A stretch of 54,249 nucleotides of DNA from Methanarcanum sp963640855 (GTDB lineage: Archaea; Thermoplasmatota; Thermoplasmata; Methanomassiliicoccales; Methanomethylophilaceae): NCBI GenBank assembly GCA_963640855.1, contig CAVIAJ010000009.1, positions 1 to 54,249 on the forward strand, written 5' to 3'. The stretch's first letter is position 1; each line of letters opens with the position of its first letter. A program made the translations under genes and the position numbers. The notes beneath the pieces were generated by a model. It was not told the DNA's origin. It made no database searches and saw only the letters and a program-made list of their open reading frames with translations. This document shows, in pieces, positions 32,850-42,330 of the stretch.

Positions 32850-35042
32850 TTACCGACTGGGATTTGCCGTTTCCGACTTCGGTCTGAATCTTTTGAGTCT
32901 CAACGCGTTTGTAACAACGCATAACGACGAAAGCGACATTGCGGCAGCCGAAATCATAGGCATCTGATGCATCAATGATAATCCGAACAGATACGGGAGG
33001 CCTGCTGCCACAGGGATACAGACAACATTGTAACAGAACGCCCAAAAGAGATTTTCCCTGACGTTTTTCAGTGTCGCACGTCCGATTTCTATTGCGGTGA
33101 CAACATTTCCTATGTCGTCGTTCATTAAAACTACGTCTGCGGAATCCATTGCGATATCCGTTCCGGATGCGACTGCGATCCCCAAATCCGACTGTATCAA
33201 TGCAGGTGCATCGTTTATTCCGTCGCCCGCGACGGCTACATCCTTTCCGACTGCCTGTAATTTCTTGACGGCTTTGATCTTGTCTTCGGGTAACGCTCCG
33301 AATGTTACGTCGGTAACTCCCACTTCAGATGCGACTGCGTAAGCCGCGGCTTCCGCATCGCCCGTGACCATTCCGACACTTATTCCCATGTTTTTGAGAT
33401 TCGATACTGCGGATACGGAACCCTGTCTTATGCTGTCCGAGATTCCGATTATTCCGATCATAATGCCGTCTTTTGCTGCGTAAACGACAGTACATCCCTT
33501 CGATGCCATCTTTTCCGCTTCATCCGGGAATGTGATTTCAATGTTCTCGGATTCCATCATTCTTCTGTTTCCTACGGTAATCTTATGTCCGTCGGAGATA
33601 CAGCTCACTCCGGAACCTACGGATGAGATAAAATCGGAGTTTTCCGGTACTTTGAATCCGAGTGACGATGCTCTGTCGGTTATCGCTTTTGCGATAGGGT
33701 GTTCGGAATCGTATTCCGCAACCGCCGCAGTGAGAATTACATTTTCATCGGGATAATAATCGGAGACTGCGGGTTTTCCTTCCGTAATCGTTCCCGTCTT
33801 GTCGAAAAGAACCGCATTTACCTTTCCCGAACGTTCCAACGATGCCGCATCCTTGAACAGAATTCCGTATTCGGCGGCTTTTCCCGTACCGACAGTTATC
33901 GCCATCGGCGTAGCCAATCCCATTGCGCAGGGGCATGAAATCACAAGAACCGAAATCAGAATCGTCAGTCCGAATGCGATATCTTTGCCTGCAATCAACC
34001 ACAGAACACACGCAACGATTGCTATCGTGATTACTGCAGGTACAAATACACGTGCCACTCTGTCGGCGAGTCTCGCGATAGGTGCTTTGGTACTCTGGGT
34101 CTCTTCGATTGCATTGATTATTTTTGAAAGAACTGTGTCATCTCCCACCGCTGCAACCTCTGCTCTCATCGAACCGTTTGTGTTCACGGTTCCGCCGTAA
34201 AGAGCATCTCCCGCAGTCTTATCGACGGGAATACTTTCTCCGGTAAGCATCGATTCGTCTGCGGAACCGTTACCTTCGGTGACACGGGAATCTGTAGGAA
34301 TTCTCTCTCCCGGACGGATTATGAGAATATCTCCGACTTTCAGTTCATCGATTCTTTTGACGGTTTCTTTTCCGTCTTCGATTACGTTGGCTTCCTCGGG
34401 AGCCAATTTCTTCAGTCCTTTGACTGCATCGTCGGTTCTTTCCCTGGATCTTGACTCAAGATATTTTCCTACGGAAACCAAGGTGATAATCATCACGGCA
34501 GATTCGTAGTAAAGGTGTGCCGTTCCGCCCGTGAATATTTCAACGGTAAGGAAAACACTGTAAACAAATGCAGTTCCCGAGCCCAAAGCAACCAAAGTAT
34601 CCATTGTGGGACTGCGTGCGATAAGCGCGGGAATTCCGCGTAAGAAGAATCTCCTTCCCGCAATAACTACAGGGATTGAAAGAATAAGCTGTACCGCTGC
34701 CGATATTTTGATATCGACTTCGAGACCTGCCATCGATCCCATTGACAGTACAACAACAGGTATCGAAAATACAATACATACAAGCAGGGAAATCAGAATC
34801 GATTTCGATTTGTCGGGTATTACCGTATCTTTTCTCACTATTGTGTAACCTGCGGATTCGATGGTTTTCTCTAATGTTTCCCTGTCGGTGACATCCGCAT
34901 CGTAAGTAACCGACACTCTTCCCGCAGTAAAATTCGCATAGGATTCGGAGACCCCCTCAACTTTGGAGAGAGCCTTCTCGATCCTTGCGGAGCAGGCGGC
35001 ACACGACATGCCGTCCACTCTTATTGTTACGCTTTCGATCAT
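32850..35042 (-). CDS. copA: Copper-translocating P1B-type ATPase CopA
   Basis: The 730-residue protein has an N-terminal heavy-metal domain with GMSCAAC (C14, C17), eight membrane spans, the intramembrane CPC in ISCPCAMGLATP, the phosphorylation motif DKTGTITEGKP, HP in SEHPIAKAI, and GDGINDAPAL. The CPC motif with a CxxC domain defines Cu(+)-exporting ATPases. Its start overlaps the stop of the copZ gene by 4 bases (ATGA). Together they remove excess copper. No copper regulator is seen nearby. Confidence 0.96.
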   Translation of the reverse strand: MIESVTIRVDGMSCAACSARIEKALSKVEGVSESYANFTAGRVSVTYDADVTDRETLEKTIESAGYTIVRKDTVIPDKSKSILISLLVCIVFSIPVVVLSMGSMAGLEVDIKISAAVQLILSIPVVIAGRRFFLRGIPALIARSPTMDTLVALGSGTAFVYSVFLTVEIFTGGTAHLYYESAVMIITLVSVGKYLESRSRERTDDAVKGLKKLAPEEANVIEDGKETVKRIDELKVGDILIIRPGERIPTDSRVTEGNGSADESMLTGESIPVDKTAGDALYGGTVNTNGSMRAEVAAVGDDTVLSKIINAIEETQSTKAPIARLADRVARVFVPAVITIAIVACVLWLIAGKDIAFGLTILISVLVISCPCAMGLATPMAITVGTGKAAEYGILFKDAASLERSGKVNAVLFDKTGTITEGKPAVSDYYPDENVILTAAVAEYDSEHPIAKAITDRASSLGFKVPENSDFISSVGSGVSCISDGHKITVGNRRMMESENIEITFPDEAEKMASKGCTVVYAAKDGIMIGIIGISDSIRQGSVSAVSNLKNMGISVGMVTGDAEAAAYAVASEVGVTDVTFGALPEDKIKAVKKLQAVGKDVAVAGDGINDAPALIQSDLGIAVASGTDIAMDSADVVLMNDDIGNVVTAIEIGRATLKNVRENLFWAFCYNVVCIPVAAGLPYLFGLSLMHQMPMISAAAMSLSSLCVVTNALRLKRFRPKSETANPSR

Positions 35043-35263
35043 CTGAACAGACCGTGTTTGACCTTTGCTTTGAATCCTGCGTCGAGTACTGCCATACAGA
35101 GGTCTTCGTCGCTGACGTCTTTGTCAAGGGTGACTTTTGCCTTTCCCTTTCCGAGATCGACCGAAACAGAGGATACTCCTTCCACTCCGGAGAGTGCATC
35201 CTCTACCTTTTTCTGGCACTTTTCACAGTGCATTCCGTCTACGATCAGTGTTTTGTCGCTCAT
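35039..35263 (-). CDS. copZ: Copper chaperone CopZ (heavy-metal-associated domain)
   Basis: The 74-residue protein is one ferredoxin-like HMA domain. The metal site is GMHCEKCQKKV (C12-x-x-C15). It would hand Cu(+) to CopA, whose gene is translationally coupled downstream. The MHCxxC motif is the usual chaperone form. The last residues (KAKVKHGLFR) are basic. Confidence 0.92.
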   Translation of the reverse strand: MSDKTLIVDGMHCEKCQKKVEDALSGVEGVSSVSVDLGKGKAKVTLDKDVSDEDLCMAVLDAGFKAKVKHGLFR

Positions 35264-35298
35264 AAAATCTTTAAGGTATCCTAAATTTATTAATCTTT

Positions 35299-36591
35299 TC
35301 AGTCTCTGATGCAGAGCTGTTTCCAGATACTTTCCGACTCGTTAAGAACTTCAGGCATATCGAGAGTCTTTATCTTTCCGTCTTCTACGACGATGTCTCC
35401 CTGACACATCACCGTCTTTACATTAAGACTCGATGCGGAATAAACGATATTGGCAACCATATTCTCGGGGAGCAGAGGTCTGAGGTTCGGTGCCTTTCCG
35501 TCGAGAATGACGATATCGGCATACTTTCCTTTCTCGACTGAACCTAATTTATCGGACATGCCGATTGCTTTGGCTCCGTTTACGGTACAGCAGTCCAATA
35601 ACTGCTGTGCGGGAGCTACGGTTGCATCCCATCTCGCGGATTTGTGTAACAATCCCAGGATCTTCATTTCGGAGAACATATCCAACGAGTTGTTGGTGTT
35701 GTTACTGTCGGTTCCGACACTGACGTTGATTCCGTTTTCGAAGAATTCGGGATACGGCGCAACACCGCCTGTTGCCAATTTCATGTTGGATACTGCACAT
35801 AACGATACAGACATTCCCGCCGCACCCATAAGTCTCACTTCATTCATCGTGAGCCATGCGGAATGGGCTGCGATCATCTTCGGTGTAAGCGCCCCGATAC
35901 TGTCCAACCACTCAACGGGTCTACGTCCTGTAGCTTTCCTGTGGTTGTTGACTTCCCCTCTCGTCTCCGAAAGATGAAAGTTCAGAGGTAAATCTTTCTC
36001 TTCGGCGAATTCCTTCGCACCGACGCAGGTTTCCTCTCCGCAGACATACACTCCCTGCAGTCCGACTCCGGGGATGATTTTTCTTTTGTCTTTGTGGGTC
36101 TCATAGAAATGTTTGCAGTTATCAAGCGGATTTCCTTTCTGTGTTGTAAACTGCTCATCGAGACAGCACCAGCAGAGTACTCCTCTGATACCTGTATCCT
36201 GTACGGCTTTTGCGATAACATCTTCGGAATAATACAAATCTACAAAGGTAGTCGTACCTCCGCGCATCATCTCCGCGCATCCGAGTCTTGTACCCATGTC
36301 GAGATCGTAATCCGTTCTGTCTGAATCGATTTTGAAAACTTTATCCAAAAAGTCCTGGAATGCGAGGTCGTCGCATATTCCTTTGAGAGGTGCCATTGCA
36401 ACGTGGGTATGCGTGTTGATCATACCGGGCATCACGATGTCTCCGGATGCGTCGATTTCCCTGTCTGCGGTTCCGTTGTATTTACCGCCGACAGAAACGA
36501 TGAAATCTCCGTCTGTAACAACATCTCCTCTGAAAATTCTTCTCTGAGTGTCCTGGGTAACTATCCATGCATCGCGGATTGCCGTAATCAT
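35299..36591 (-). CDS. dadD: 5'-deoxyadenosine/S-adenosylhomocysteine deaminase-type amidohydrolase
   Basis: The 430-residue protein is a TIM-barrel amidohydrolase: HTHVAMAPLKG near residue 60 supplies the first two metal ligands, FHLSETRGEV the next, IAAHSAWLT the catalytic His, and GTDSNNTNNSLDMFSEM the last Asp. It matches the MtaD/DadD family throughout, including LYYSEDVIAKAV. In methanogens such enzymes deaminate 5'-deoxyadenosine and S-adenosylhomocysteine, recycling radical-SAM and methylation by-products. The radical SAM enzyme of this window would make 5'-deoxyadenosine, but the genes are not linked. Confidence 0.88.
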   Translation of the reverse strand: MITAIRDAWIVTQDTQRRIFRGDVVTDGDFIVSVGGKYNGTADREIDASGDIVMPGMINTHTHVAMAPLKGICDDLAFQDFLDKVFKIDSDRTDYDLDMGTRLGCAEMMRGGTTTFVDLYYSEDVIAKAVQDTGIRGVLCWCCLDEQFTTQKGNPLDNCKHFYETHKDKRKIIPGVGLQGVYVCGEETCVGAKEFAEEKDLPLNFHLSETRGEVNNHRKATGRRPVEWLDSIGALTPKMIAAHSAWLTMNEVRLMGAAGMSVSLCAVSNMKLATGGVAPYPEFFENGINVSVGTDSNNTNNSLDMFSEMKILGLLHKSARWDATVAPAQQLLDCCTVNGAKAIGMSDKLGSVEKGKYADIVILDGKAPNLRPLLPENMVANIVYSASSLNVKTVMCQGDIVVEDGKIKTLDMPEVLNESESIWKQLCIRD

Positions 36592-36637
36592 ACGGACGGG
36601 ACGGAACTGCGTTTATTTAACTGCCTTGTTATTGAAA

Positions 36638-37363
36638 TTAACCTCTGAGGCAGCCGACAGGTATCACAGGTACTCCGTCGTCTCTGCGGTAACCGTATTC
36701 GGTTGCCGTGAGTACGATTTTCAGATCGGGAAGTCTTATCGGAACCTGATTTTCTTTTTCGTTGTGTTCTCTGATGAGTTTCTCGATTTTACAGAGATGT
36801 TCTGCGCCTTTATCAATCTCATTTGCACCTGATTTGATCTCAATCAATGCATATTTTCCGTTTCCGAGATGAAGTACGGCATCCGCTTCGAGATCGTATC
36901 TGTCATGATAATATGATACTGTGCCGTACTGTGCCGTCAGATTCTCCGCTTTCAAAGAGACTCATCGGATACATCTTCAGAGTGGAAATCCTCGGTGTTT
37001 CTGTATGCGGTGTTGTCATTTTCTTTGATGCGGAATCTGTCAGAATATACGCTCCGCATAACTGTTCGTCGTCAACAGATTTTCTTACTGCGCCCCAGAG
37101 TTTCGAAGCATTCTGCCATTCGTCGAATAATCTGGGTCTTTCACTGATAAGCAGTTTCGAAGGCATTGTTTCAGCGACGGAAAGATACTGTCCGCGTCTG
37201 TCCCCGTACTGAAATTCAATGAGGCTTTTGCCTTCGTCTTGGCGGTTACGGTCTTACCGCACCCTCTGGGGCCGACAATCTCTACAGCTCCGAGTGTCTG
37301 CAACTTCAAATCCAATAACCTGTCTGCAATCCTCGGCCTGTAGTTTTCTTTTCACTGTCTCCC
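36638..37363 (-). pseudogene. Remnant of an AAA ATPase with DUF4143-type C terminus
   Basis: Three pieces in different frames belong to one protein. The first (upper end) reads NYRPRIADRLLDLKLQ and VEIVGPRGCGKTVTAK, the ATPase P-loop. The second reads SERPRLFDEWQNASKLWGAVRKSV...GAYILTDSA and MSLFESGES. The third reads YYHDRYDLEADAVLHLGNGKYALIEIKSGANEIDKGA, the nuclease-like DUF4143 end. At least one frameshift lies near 37160 and a large internal deletion near 36960, where the FES of the second piece runs directly into the end domain. No start codon fits the first piece. Such ATPases are frequent and often mobile accessory genes of unknown function. Confidence 0.8.
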
Positions 37364-37372
37364 TGTCCGTCG

Positions 37373-37438
37373 GACACTTTTGCGGTGTTTCACCGAACAG
37401 TTTTACGGTATTTTATCAGACACTTTTGCTGTATATTA
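37373..37438. repeat. Three 20-bp iterons with an exact 23-bp period
   Basis: Copies begin at 37373 (GACACTTTTGCGGTGTTTCA), 37396 (AACAGTTTTACGGTATTTTA) and 37419 (GACACTTTTGCTGTATATTA). They share ACA-TTTT-C-GT-T-T-A positions. The array lies just upstream of the decayed AAA ATPase (minus strand) and about 100 bp before the metallo-beta-lactamase gene (plus strand). Likely binding sites for a repressor or for the ATPase's own regulation. Confidence 0.7.
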
Positions 37439-37541
37439 AGACACCTCTCATTGACCCACACACCGAAATACACAAAAACACGGCCGATTCACCATACCTA
37501 TGTCAGTAATACGGATATACACGGATGTATTCAGATACCCA

Positions 37542-38369
37542 ATGGCAAGACTGATTATCCTGGGAACGGGCGGCGGACGCCATACGGCCATGTTCCAGGC
37601 AAGGAGCACAGGCGGATTCATTCTCGACACGGGAAAGTGCAGAATCCACATGGATCCCGGGCCGGGTGCTCTCACGGGTATGCGTACAATCGGTTACGAT
37701 CTCAGAACAACCGATGCGGTACTCGTTTCACACTGTCATCCCGACCATTATTCCGATGCGGAAGTGGTCACTGAAGGTATGACTTACGGCGGATGGACCA
37801 AACGCGGAATGCTGTGCGGAAGCGTTTCCGTAATGGAAGGATTCGGAGGATTGGGTCCGTGTATCTCGCCGTATCATCAGAGTCTTCCTTCCGAACATAA
37901 AACTCTCAGGCCCGGAGATGAATTGGAATTCCCCGGAGTGAAAATCAGGATAACAAAATCGGATCACGGGGACCCTACAACCGTGGGATTCAGATGCGAA
38001 ACTGAAGACGGAGTACTGTCATACGTCACAGACACCGCATACAGCGAAGAGATGGCGGAACAGTATATCGGATCGAAAGTCGTTCTTCTTCCCGTCACTA
38101 CGCCCGACGGGAACCGTATCAGAGGACATATGTGCACCGAAGATGCGAAATTATTCCTGGAAACCGTAAAACCGGAATTGGCGCTGTTTATCCACCTGGG
38201 AATAGTCATTCTGAAAGTAGGTGCGGACCTTCAGGCCGCATCCGTCGCGGAAGCGACGGGGATAAAGACCTTATCAGGAGAGGACCTGACGGAATTGGAT
38301 TTGAAGAGTCTCGAAATAAAACGCATCGGACCCATGAAATCCGAATGGAACAGTGCCTGGGATTTGTAA
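37542..38369 (+). CDS. Metallo-beta-lactamase-fold hydrolase
   Basis: The 275-residue protein starts MARLIILGTGGGRHT. The metal site is SHCHPDHYSD, followed by KSDHGDPTTVGF, SYVTDTAYSEEM and the last His near LFIHLG. It belongs to the broad RNase Z/PhnP-like group of the fold, which cuts phosphodiesters, but residues for a defined subfamily are not clear. The upstream frame has 14 extra codons that are not needed. It is followed 8 bp later by the transglutaminase-like gene, so they share a transcript. Confidence 0.88.
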   Translation: MARLIILGTGGGRHTAMFQARSTGGFILDTGKCRIHMDPGPGALTGMRTIGYDLRTTDAVLVSHCHPDHYSDAEVVTEGMTYGGWTKRGMLCGSVSVMEGFGGLGPCISPYHQSLPSEHKTLRPGDELEFPGVKIRITKSDHGDPTTVGFRCETEDGVLSYVTDTAYSEEMAEQYIGSKVVLLPVTTPDGNRIRGHMCTEDAKLFLETVKPELALFIHLGIVILKVGADLQAASVAEATGIKTLSGEDLTELDLKSLEIKRIGPMKSEWNSAWDL

Positions 38370-38377
38370 GTGATATT

Positions 38378-39352
38378 ATGAAGGATTTCTGTCACGGCTG
38401 CGGAAGAGAACTCGGAGAGGACGATACAGTCTGCCCCGAATGCGGCAGAGTGACGGAAAAAGGTCTCGAAACGGGAGTGAAAACATTCTCCAAACCTCAA
38501 AGCCCTACACTCAAAATCAATCCCATGATGGCGGTCGTCGCAGTGACGATTCTTCTCTGCGTTGCATCCGCGGGAATGTCACTGATGAAAGACAACAACG
38601 GAGTAAACAATCCGTATCATCTCGAATATCAGTGGAAAATAAGCGGCACACAGTTCGATTATGTGTTGGACATCGCCAAAGACGATTACACACACATGAT
38701 GAAAAGCGACATCGACAGAAAGGGAAGCATGTCATCTGCAATGTATCTCGAAGAAATCGACGGCAAGAAGAAAATCGTGAACGGTGTGGCCGATTATATC
38801 GTCGTAGACGACTACATAAAGAAAGTCGCTTCGGATCTGAAGAAAATGTGCGACGATTACAACAAAAAAGACATAAACAACATGACTTACGTGCAGTTTA
38901 TCTCCTGTTTCGTTCAGGCCGCAATCGATTACAAACTTGATGAAGATACAAAATCTCAGACAGAGTACTGGAAATATCCTCTCGAAACTCTCTATGATAA
39001 ATGCGGAGACTGCGAAGACGGTGCGATTCTTCTCGCCGCACTGCTCGATGCGGCGGGATACAATGCGGGAATCTATCTTCTTCCCGGACACTGCGTTGCA
39101 GCGGTAAGTGCAAAAAGCATAGAGAAAGTGGACGGAAAACCCGCAGCGACATATTATTACAGCAAATTCCACGACGCCCGCTATCAGGATTATTACCCTA
39201 TAGAAACCGCGTTCGGCAGAGGTGCGAGTATCGATGAAGTGGGCCACATGTCGTCAAATTACAGCGGAGTACTCTTCCACCTGTATACGGGATATTCCGG
39301 AGCATACTTCTACAGTTCACCCACGGAAGATGTATCGCCCGTAAGCCTCTGA
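38378..39352 (+). CDS. Zinc ribbon-membrane-transglutaminase-like protein
   Basis: The 324-residue protein has three parts. Residues 5-22 are a zinc ribbon (C5, C8, C19, C22). Residues about 49-68 (MMAVVAVTILLCVASAGMSL) are one membrane span. The rest is outside or in the envelope: a helical region followed by a transglutaminase-like core, with KCGDCEDGAILLAALLDAAGY around C209-C212 and GHCVAAV with His near 238. The Cys-His pair is that of the papain/transglutaminase fold, so a protease or peptide cross-link role at the cell surface is possible. The convergent neighbour also has a zinc ribbon and one span. Confidence 0.75.
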   Translation: MKDFCHGCGRELGEDDTVCPECGRVTEKGLETGVKTFSKPQSPTLKINPMMAVVAVTILLCVASAGMSLMKDNNGVNNPYHLEYQWKISGTQFDYVLDIAKDDYTHMMKSDIDRKGSMSSAMYLEEIDGKKKIVNGVADYIVVDDYIKKVASDLKKMCDDYNKKDINNMTYVQFISCFVQAAIDYKLDEDTKSQTEYWKYPLETLYDKCGDCEDGAILLAALLDAAGYNAGIYLLPGHCVAAVSAKSIEKVDGKPAATYYYSKFHDARYQDYYPIETAFGRGASIDEVGHMSSNYSGVLFHLYTGYSGAYFYSSPTEDVSPVSL

Positions 39353-39360
39353 TGAAAACA

Positions 39361-40005
39361 TCAGTTGCGTGAAACACTCAGTTCGAGAATACCTTTCGGA
39401 TAGTCGTCGCCTTTCAGCGTCAGTTTTCCGTCGGTGAATTCATTGTATCCTACGGATATTCCCGACACGCCGAGTTTCTCGGGAACACCGCCGTCGACGA
39501 TGTACGGCGTAACATCATACAGATCGATGTAATCATCTTCACTCTGCGATCCTACGGGGCCTGTCCTGTATTTCATATAAATCTTGAAATGCGGATTATC
39601 CGAAGACGACTTGAATGTGTATTTGTTATTCTCGGCAACCGAAGAAGTTCCCGTATTGACAGCGACCTGATATGTTCCGGTCTTCACCGTCTCGTCGCCT
39701 ACGGTGATCAGAAAATACACCGGGACTTTGCCGTCTTCGGTGTAAATCATCGACGTATTTTTATCGCATTCGATTCCGACTCCGTCGATTGTCAGAGTGT
39801 ATGTATGTTCCTGTGTGTTCGCCATGAACGGTCCGAGTACGGATATCAGCAGAAAAACCGAAAGCAGAATCAGTAAAACCGGAAGAATACTGCCTGTCTT
39901 TCCCGACGGCGGAACCTGAGAACCTCCGCCGGCATACGCACCGCATTTCTCGCAGAACGTATCATTGTCGCCGATTTCGGAACCGCATTTCGGACAGGAA
40001 CGCAT
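39361..40005 (-). CDS. Zinc-ribbon membrane protein with extracellular beta domain
   Basis: The 214-residue protein starts MRSCPKCGSEIGDNDTFCEKCG, a zinc ribbon (C4, C7, C18, C21), then one membrane span at about 38-60 (SILPVLLILLSVFLLISVLG), then about 150 residues rich in strands with conserved GTYQVAV, FKIYMKYRTGP and YIVDGG. The layout, ribbon-anchor-domain, repeats that of the convergent neighbour, from which it is 8 bp away. I do not recognise the outer domain. The two may be a pair. Confidence 0.7.
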   Translation of the reverse strand: MRSCPKCGSEIGDNDTFCEKCGAYAGGGSQVPPSGKTGSILPVLLILLSVFLLISVLGPFMANTQEHTYTLTIDGVGIECDKNTSMIYTEDGKVPVYFLITVGDETVKTGTYQVAVNTGTSSVAENNKYTFKSSSDNPHFKIYMKYRTGPVGSQSEDDYIDLYDVTPYIVDGGVPEKLGVSGISVGYNEFTDGKLTLKGDDYPKGILELSVSRN

Positions 40006-40082
40006 AACCGTCGATTACCGCTGCGATATTTATTATAAACCGTCCTCCGAACCCGTCTGTATCTCCGGTCTGCGACGGATAA

Positions 40083-40091
40083 TTATTTAAT
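40083..40091 (+). promoter_or_regulatory. TATA box of the CCA transferase gene
   Basis: TTATTTAAT sits about 13 bp before the first ATG (40097) but about 28 bp before ATG 40115, so the transcript would begin at the second ATG. Confidence 0.5.
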
Positions 40092-40114
40092 CTAATATGC
40101 TAACCCCCGTACCG

Positions 40115-41437
40115 ATGAGCATCGAATCCGATGTCCTCTCGGCGGTAAGACCGTCAGAGGAGGAAAGGGCAGAGATAAAAAGAAAAGCGTACAGTCTCGA
40201 AATTCTTGTCAGAGACTATATCCTAACCCACGGCATCGATGCGGAAACAAGATATGTCGGCTCCGTAGCCAAAGGAACATATCTCACAGGTCCGGATCTC
40301 GACCTTTTTATTCTGTATCCCGAAGGAAAACCCAGAAGAGAAATGGAAAACGAGGTCAGGGAAATGGGGAAGAGTCTCATAGACGGCAAGGATGCGTACG
40401 TCGACCACCCCTACTCCAGCGGTAAGTTCGAAGGCCTCGATGTAGATCTGGTTCCGTGTTATCATATCTCAGATACACAGAAACTTCTCACGCCTGTGGA
40501 CAGATCTCCGTTCCATACGGAATACGTCCTCTCCAAAGTGGACGAAGCGATGTGCGATCAGATACGTCTCATGAAACAGTTCATGAAAGGTATCGGCGCA
40601 TACGGTGCGGAACCCGATACAAGAGGATTCTCAGGATACCTCTGTGAATTGCTCACAATACATTACGGCGGATTCCTTGACGTATTGATTGCGGCATCCG
40701 AATGGAAAGAAGGTACCGTCATAGTGATGGAAAAGAGAGGGCCTATAATCAATGCACCTCTTGTGGTATACGATCCCGTCGACAGCAAGAGGAATGTAGC
40801 ATCCGCAGTTCATATCGAAACGTTTGCGGAATTCATCTTCGCATGCAGATCCTATCTCAACTTTCCGAAAAAGGAATTTTTCTTCCCCAACGTGAGGAAA
40901 CCGTTTGAAAGAGACGTAATAGCACAGATGGCATCGGACCACGGAACGAAATTGGTGACAGTTACATTCAATGCACCCGATATCAACGTGGAAAATCTTC
41001 ACAGTCAGATATGGAAATCGCAGTATGCTCTTGCCAAGAAGCTTGATTCGTTTTCGTTCAACACTCTCAGAGCGGTACATGATACGGTTGACGGTAAAGT
41101 TACGTTCATCTTCGAACTCGAACGCGACGTACTGTCGAAAACGTGCAAACGCATCGGACCCCCGATATGGTCGAAGAACTGCGAACCGTTCTTCATCAGG
41201 TGGAAAGACAATCCTTACGGCAGACCGTTCATCGAGGACGGAAGATGGACCGTAATCGGAGAACGTCTCCACTGCACCGCAGCGGAAATGCTCTACGAAG
41301 AAGCCGCAATATCCGGACTCGGAAGAGATTTGGACCCCGAAACCATGGAAGTCAGAGGACATGACGAAACTCTCGAATCCTCGGATGCGGGACTGCTTTC
41401 GGAATTACTTTATCCCCAGCACAGATGGGAAAACTGA
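40115..41437 (+). CDS. cca: Archaeal CCA-adding enzyme (tRNA nucleotidyltransferase, class I)
   Basis: The 440-residue protein has the class I nucleotidyltransferase site GSVAKGTYLTGPDLDLFI, with the two catalytic aspartates, plus the third in GLDVDLVPC. The archaeal head, neck, body and tail domains follow (SGYLCELLTIHYGGF, VVYDPVDSKRNVASAV, FFPNVRKP). It adds or repairs the 3' CCA of tRNAs from CTP and ATP without a nucleic-acid template. ATG 40115 is chosen from TATA spacing. Confidence 0.95.
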   Translation: MSIESDVLSAVRPSEEERAEIKRKAYSLEILVRDYILTHGIDAETRYVGSVAKGTYLTGPDLDLFILYPEGKPRREMENEVREMGKSLIDGKDAYVDHPYSSGKFEGLDVDLVPCYHISDTQKLLTPVDRSPFHTEYVLSKVDEAMCDQIRLMKQFMKGIGAYGAEPDTRGFSGYLCELLTIHYGGFLDVLIAASEWKEGTVIVMEKRGPIINAPLVVYDPVDSKRNVASAVHIETFAEFIFACRSYLNFPKKEFFFPNVRKPFERDVIAQMASDHGTKLVTVTFNAPDINVENLHSQIWKSQYALAKKLDSFSFNTLRAVHDTVDGKVTFIFELERDVLSKTCKRIGPPIWSKNCEPFFIRWKDNPYGRPFIEDGRWTVIGERLHCTAAEMLYEEAAISGLGRDLDPETMEVRGHDETLESSDAGLLSELLYPQHRWEN

Positions 41438-41464
41438 GTTTTCATTCGGTTCTCCTGTTGTGTG

Positions 41465-42211
41465 TCATGACTGACGTACTTTCCAATATCCCGTACGCTG
41501 ATTTCCCACACGTTCAATCAGGCCCTTCTCTTTCAGTTTGAGTACAACCTTTCCGACATATGCCCTACTTACGCCACTCATGTATGCAACATCATTAAGT
41601 TTTGCATAAGGATTGGATTTGATTGCATCGAGAACGGACACCACCCTGTCAGTCAACAGCTCTTCCATTGCATGTCTCGATGTTGCAAAACATAATCCGC
41701 GGAATCTCAATGTAACTGTAACTGTTCCGTTGGTAAGATCGAAAGTTTCCTTTCCGTAAGCAGAAGTAATCACGGGAATTCCGTGTCCTGTGTGTTCAGT
41801 CAAACCTGTCTGAACGAAAAACCCCATCAGCGCATCGTTTACCGGAAGACTCGTGCCTGAGAAGAAATCCTTCATCGAAAGCCAATACGGGATGCTGCCG
41901 CAGGAAATAACTTCCATGCGGTCGTCGAATATGTGAACGGTCGGCGCGATATGCCCGATCCAATTATTGTGGGCACAGGCATTAATCCACGTTTCTCTGA
42001 AGGCTTTTCCGTCGGATAATTCCGTCTCCTCTCTGTTTCCGGTTCCGACTTCTACGGAAACCTCGTTTTGGGCCTGTACAAAATCAAGAACCTGATTGAC
42101 TTCAATCAGGAGGGAACGTCCGCCGTAAGCCTTTCTGAAAGACAAGTAAGATCTGTCGGTTCCGCAGAAAATAGCGACATTCCATATTGATATACTCAAT
42201 AATGACATCAT
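41465..42211 (-). CDS. N-terminally truncated Schlafen/AAA_4-type protein with winged helix
   Basis: The 248-residue frame matches the C-terminal two thirds of proteins with an AlbA_2 (Schlafen AAA_4) domain. FRKAYGGRSLLIEVNQVLDFVQ, the segment AFRETWINACAHNNW that resembles the ATPase-like REA..NA.VHRDY motif, and TGHGIPVI are seen; the end is a winged helix (SNPYAKLNDVAYMSGVSRAYVGKVVLKLKEKGLIERVGNQRTGYW). The first ~190 residues of the usual protein, including the AlbA_2 domain, are missing, as the frame starts at an ATG of the middle part. The upstream 120 bp hold no trace of them. It is probably a fragment, but could still encode a small regulator. Confidence 0.65.
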   Translation of the reverse strand: MMSLLSISIWNVAIFCGTDRSYLSFRKAYGGRSLLIEVNQVLDFVQAQNEVSVEVGTGNREETELSDGKAFRETWINACAHNNWIGHIAPTVHIFDDRMEVISCGSIPYWLSMKDFFSGTSLPVNDALMGFFVQTGLTEHTGHGIPVITSAYGKETFDLTNGTVTVTLRFRGLCFATSRHAMEELLTDRVVSVLDAIKSNPYAKLNDVAYMSGVSRAYVGKVVLKLKEKGLIERVGNQRTGYWKVRQS

Positions 42212-42330
42212 TCACTGTAAAAAAAACTCACTAAAACAGATATCTTTCTTCAGAGGAAAACTGCTACAGCATCCGCAGTAACATACAGTCTCCGTTAAAG
42301 AAAATCTCCGCAGGAATAATCCGAAATCAA

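Noticed and set aside
40631..41362. A 243-codon frame antisense to the CCA transferase gene
   Set aside because: It overlaps a clear housekeeping gene and has no motif.
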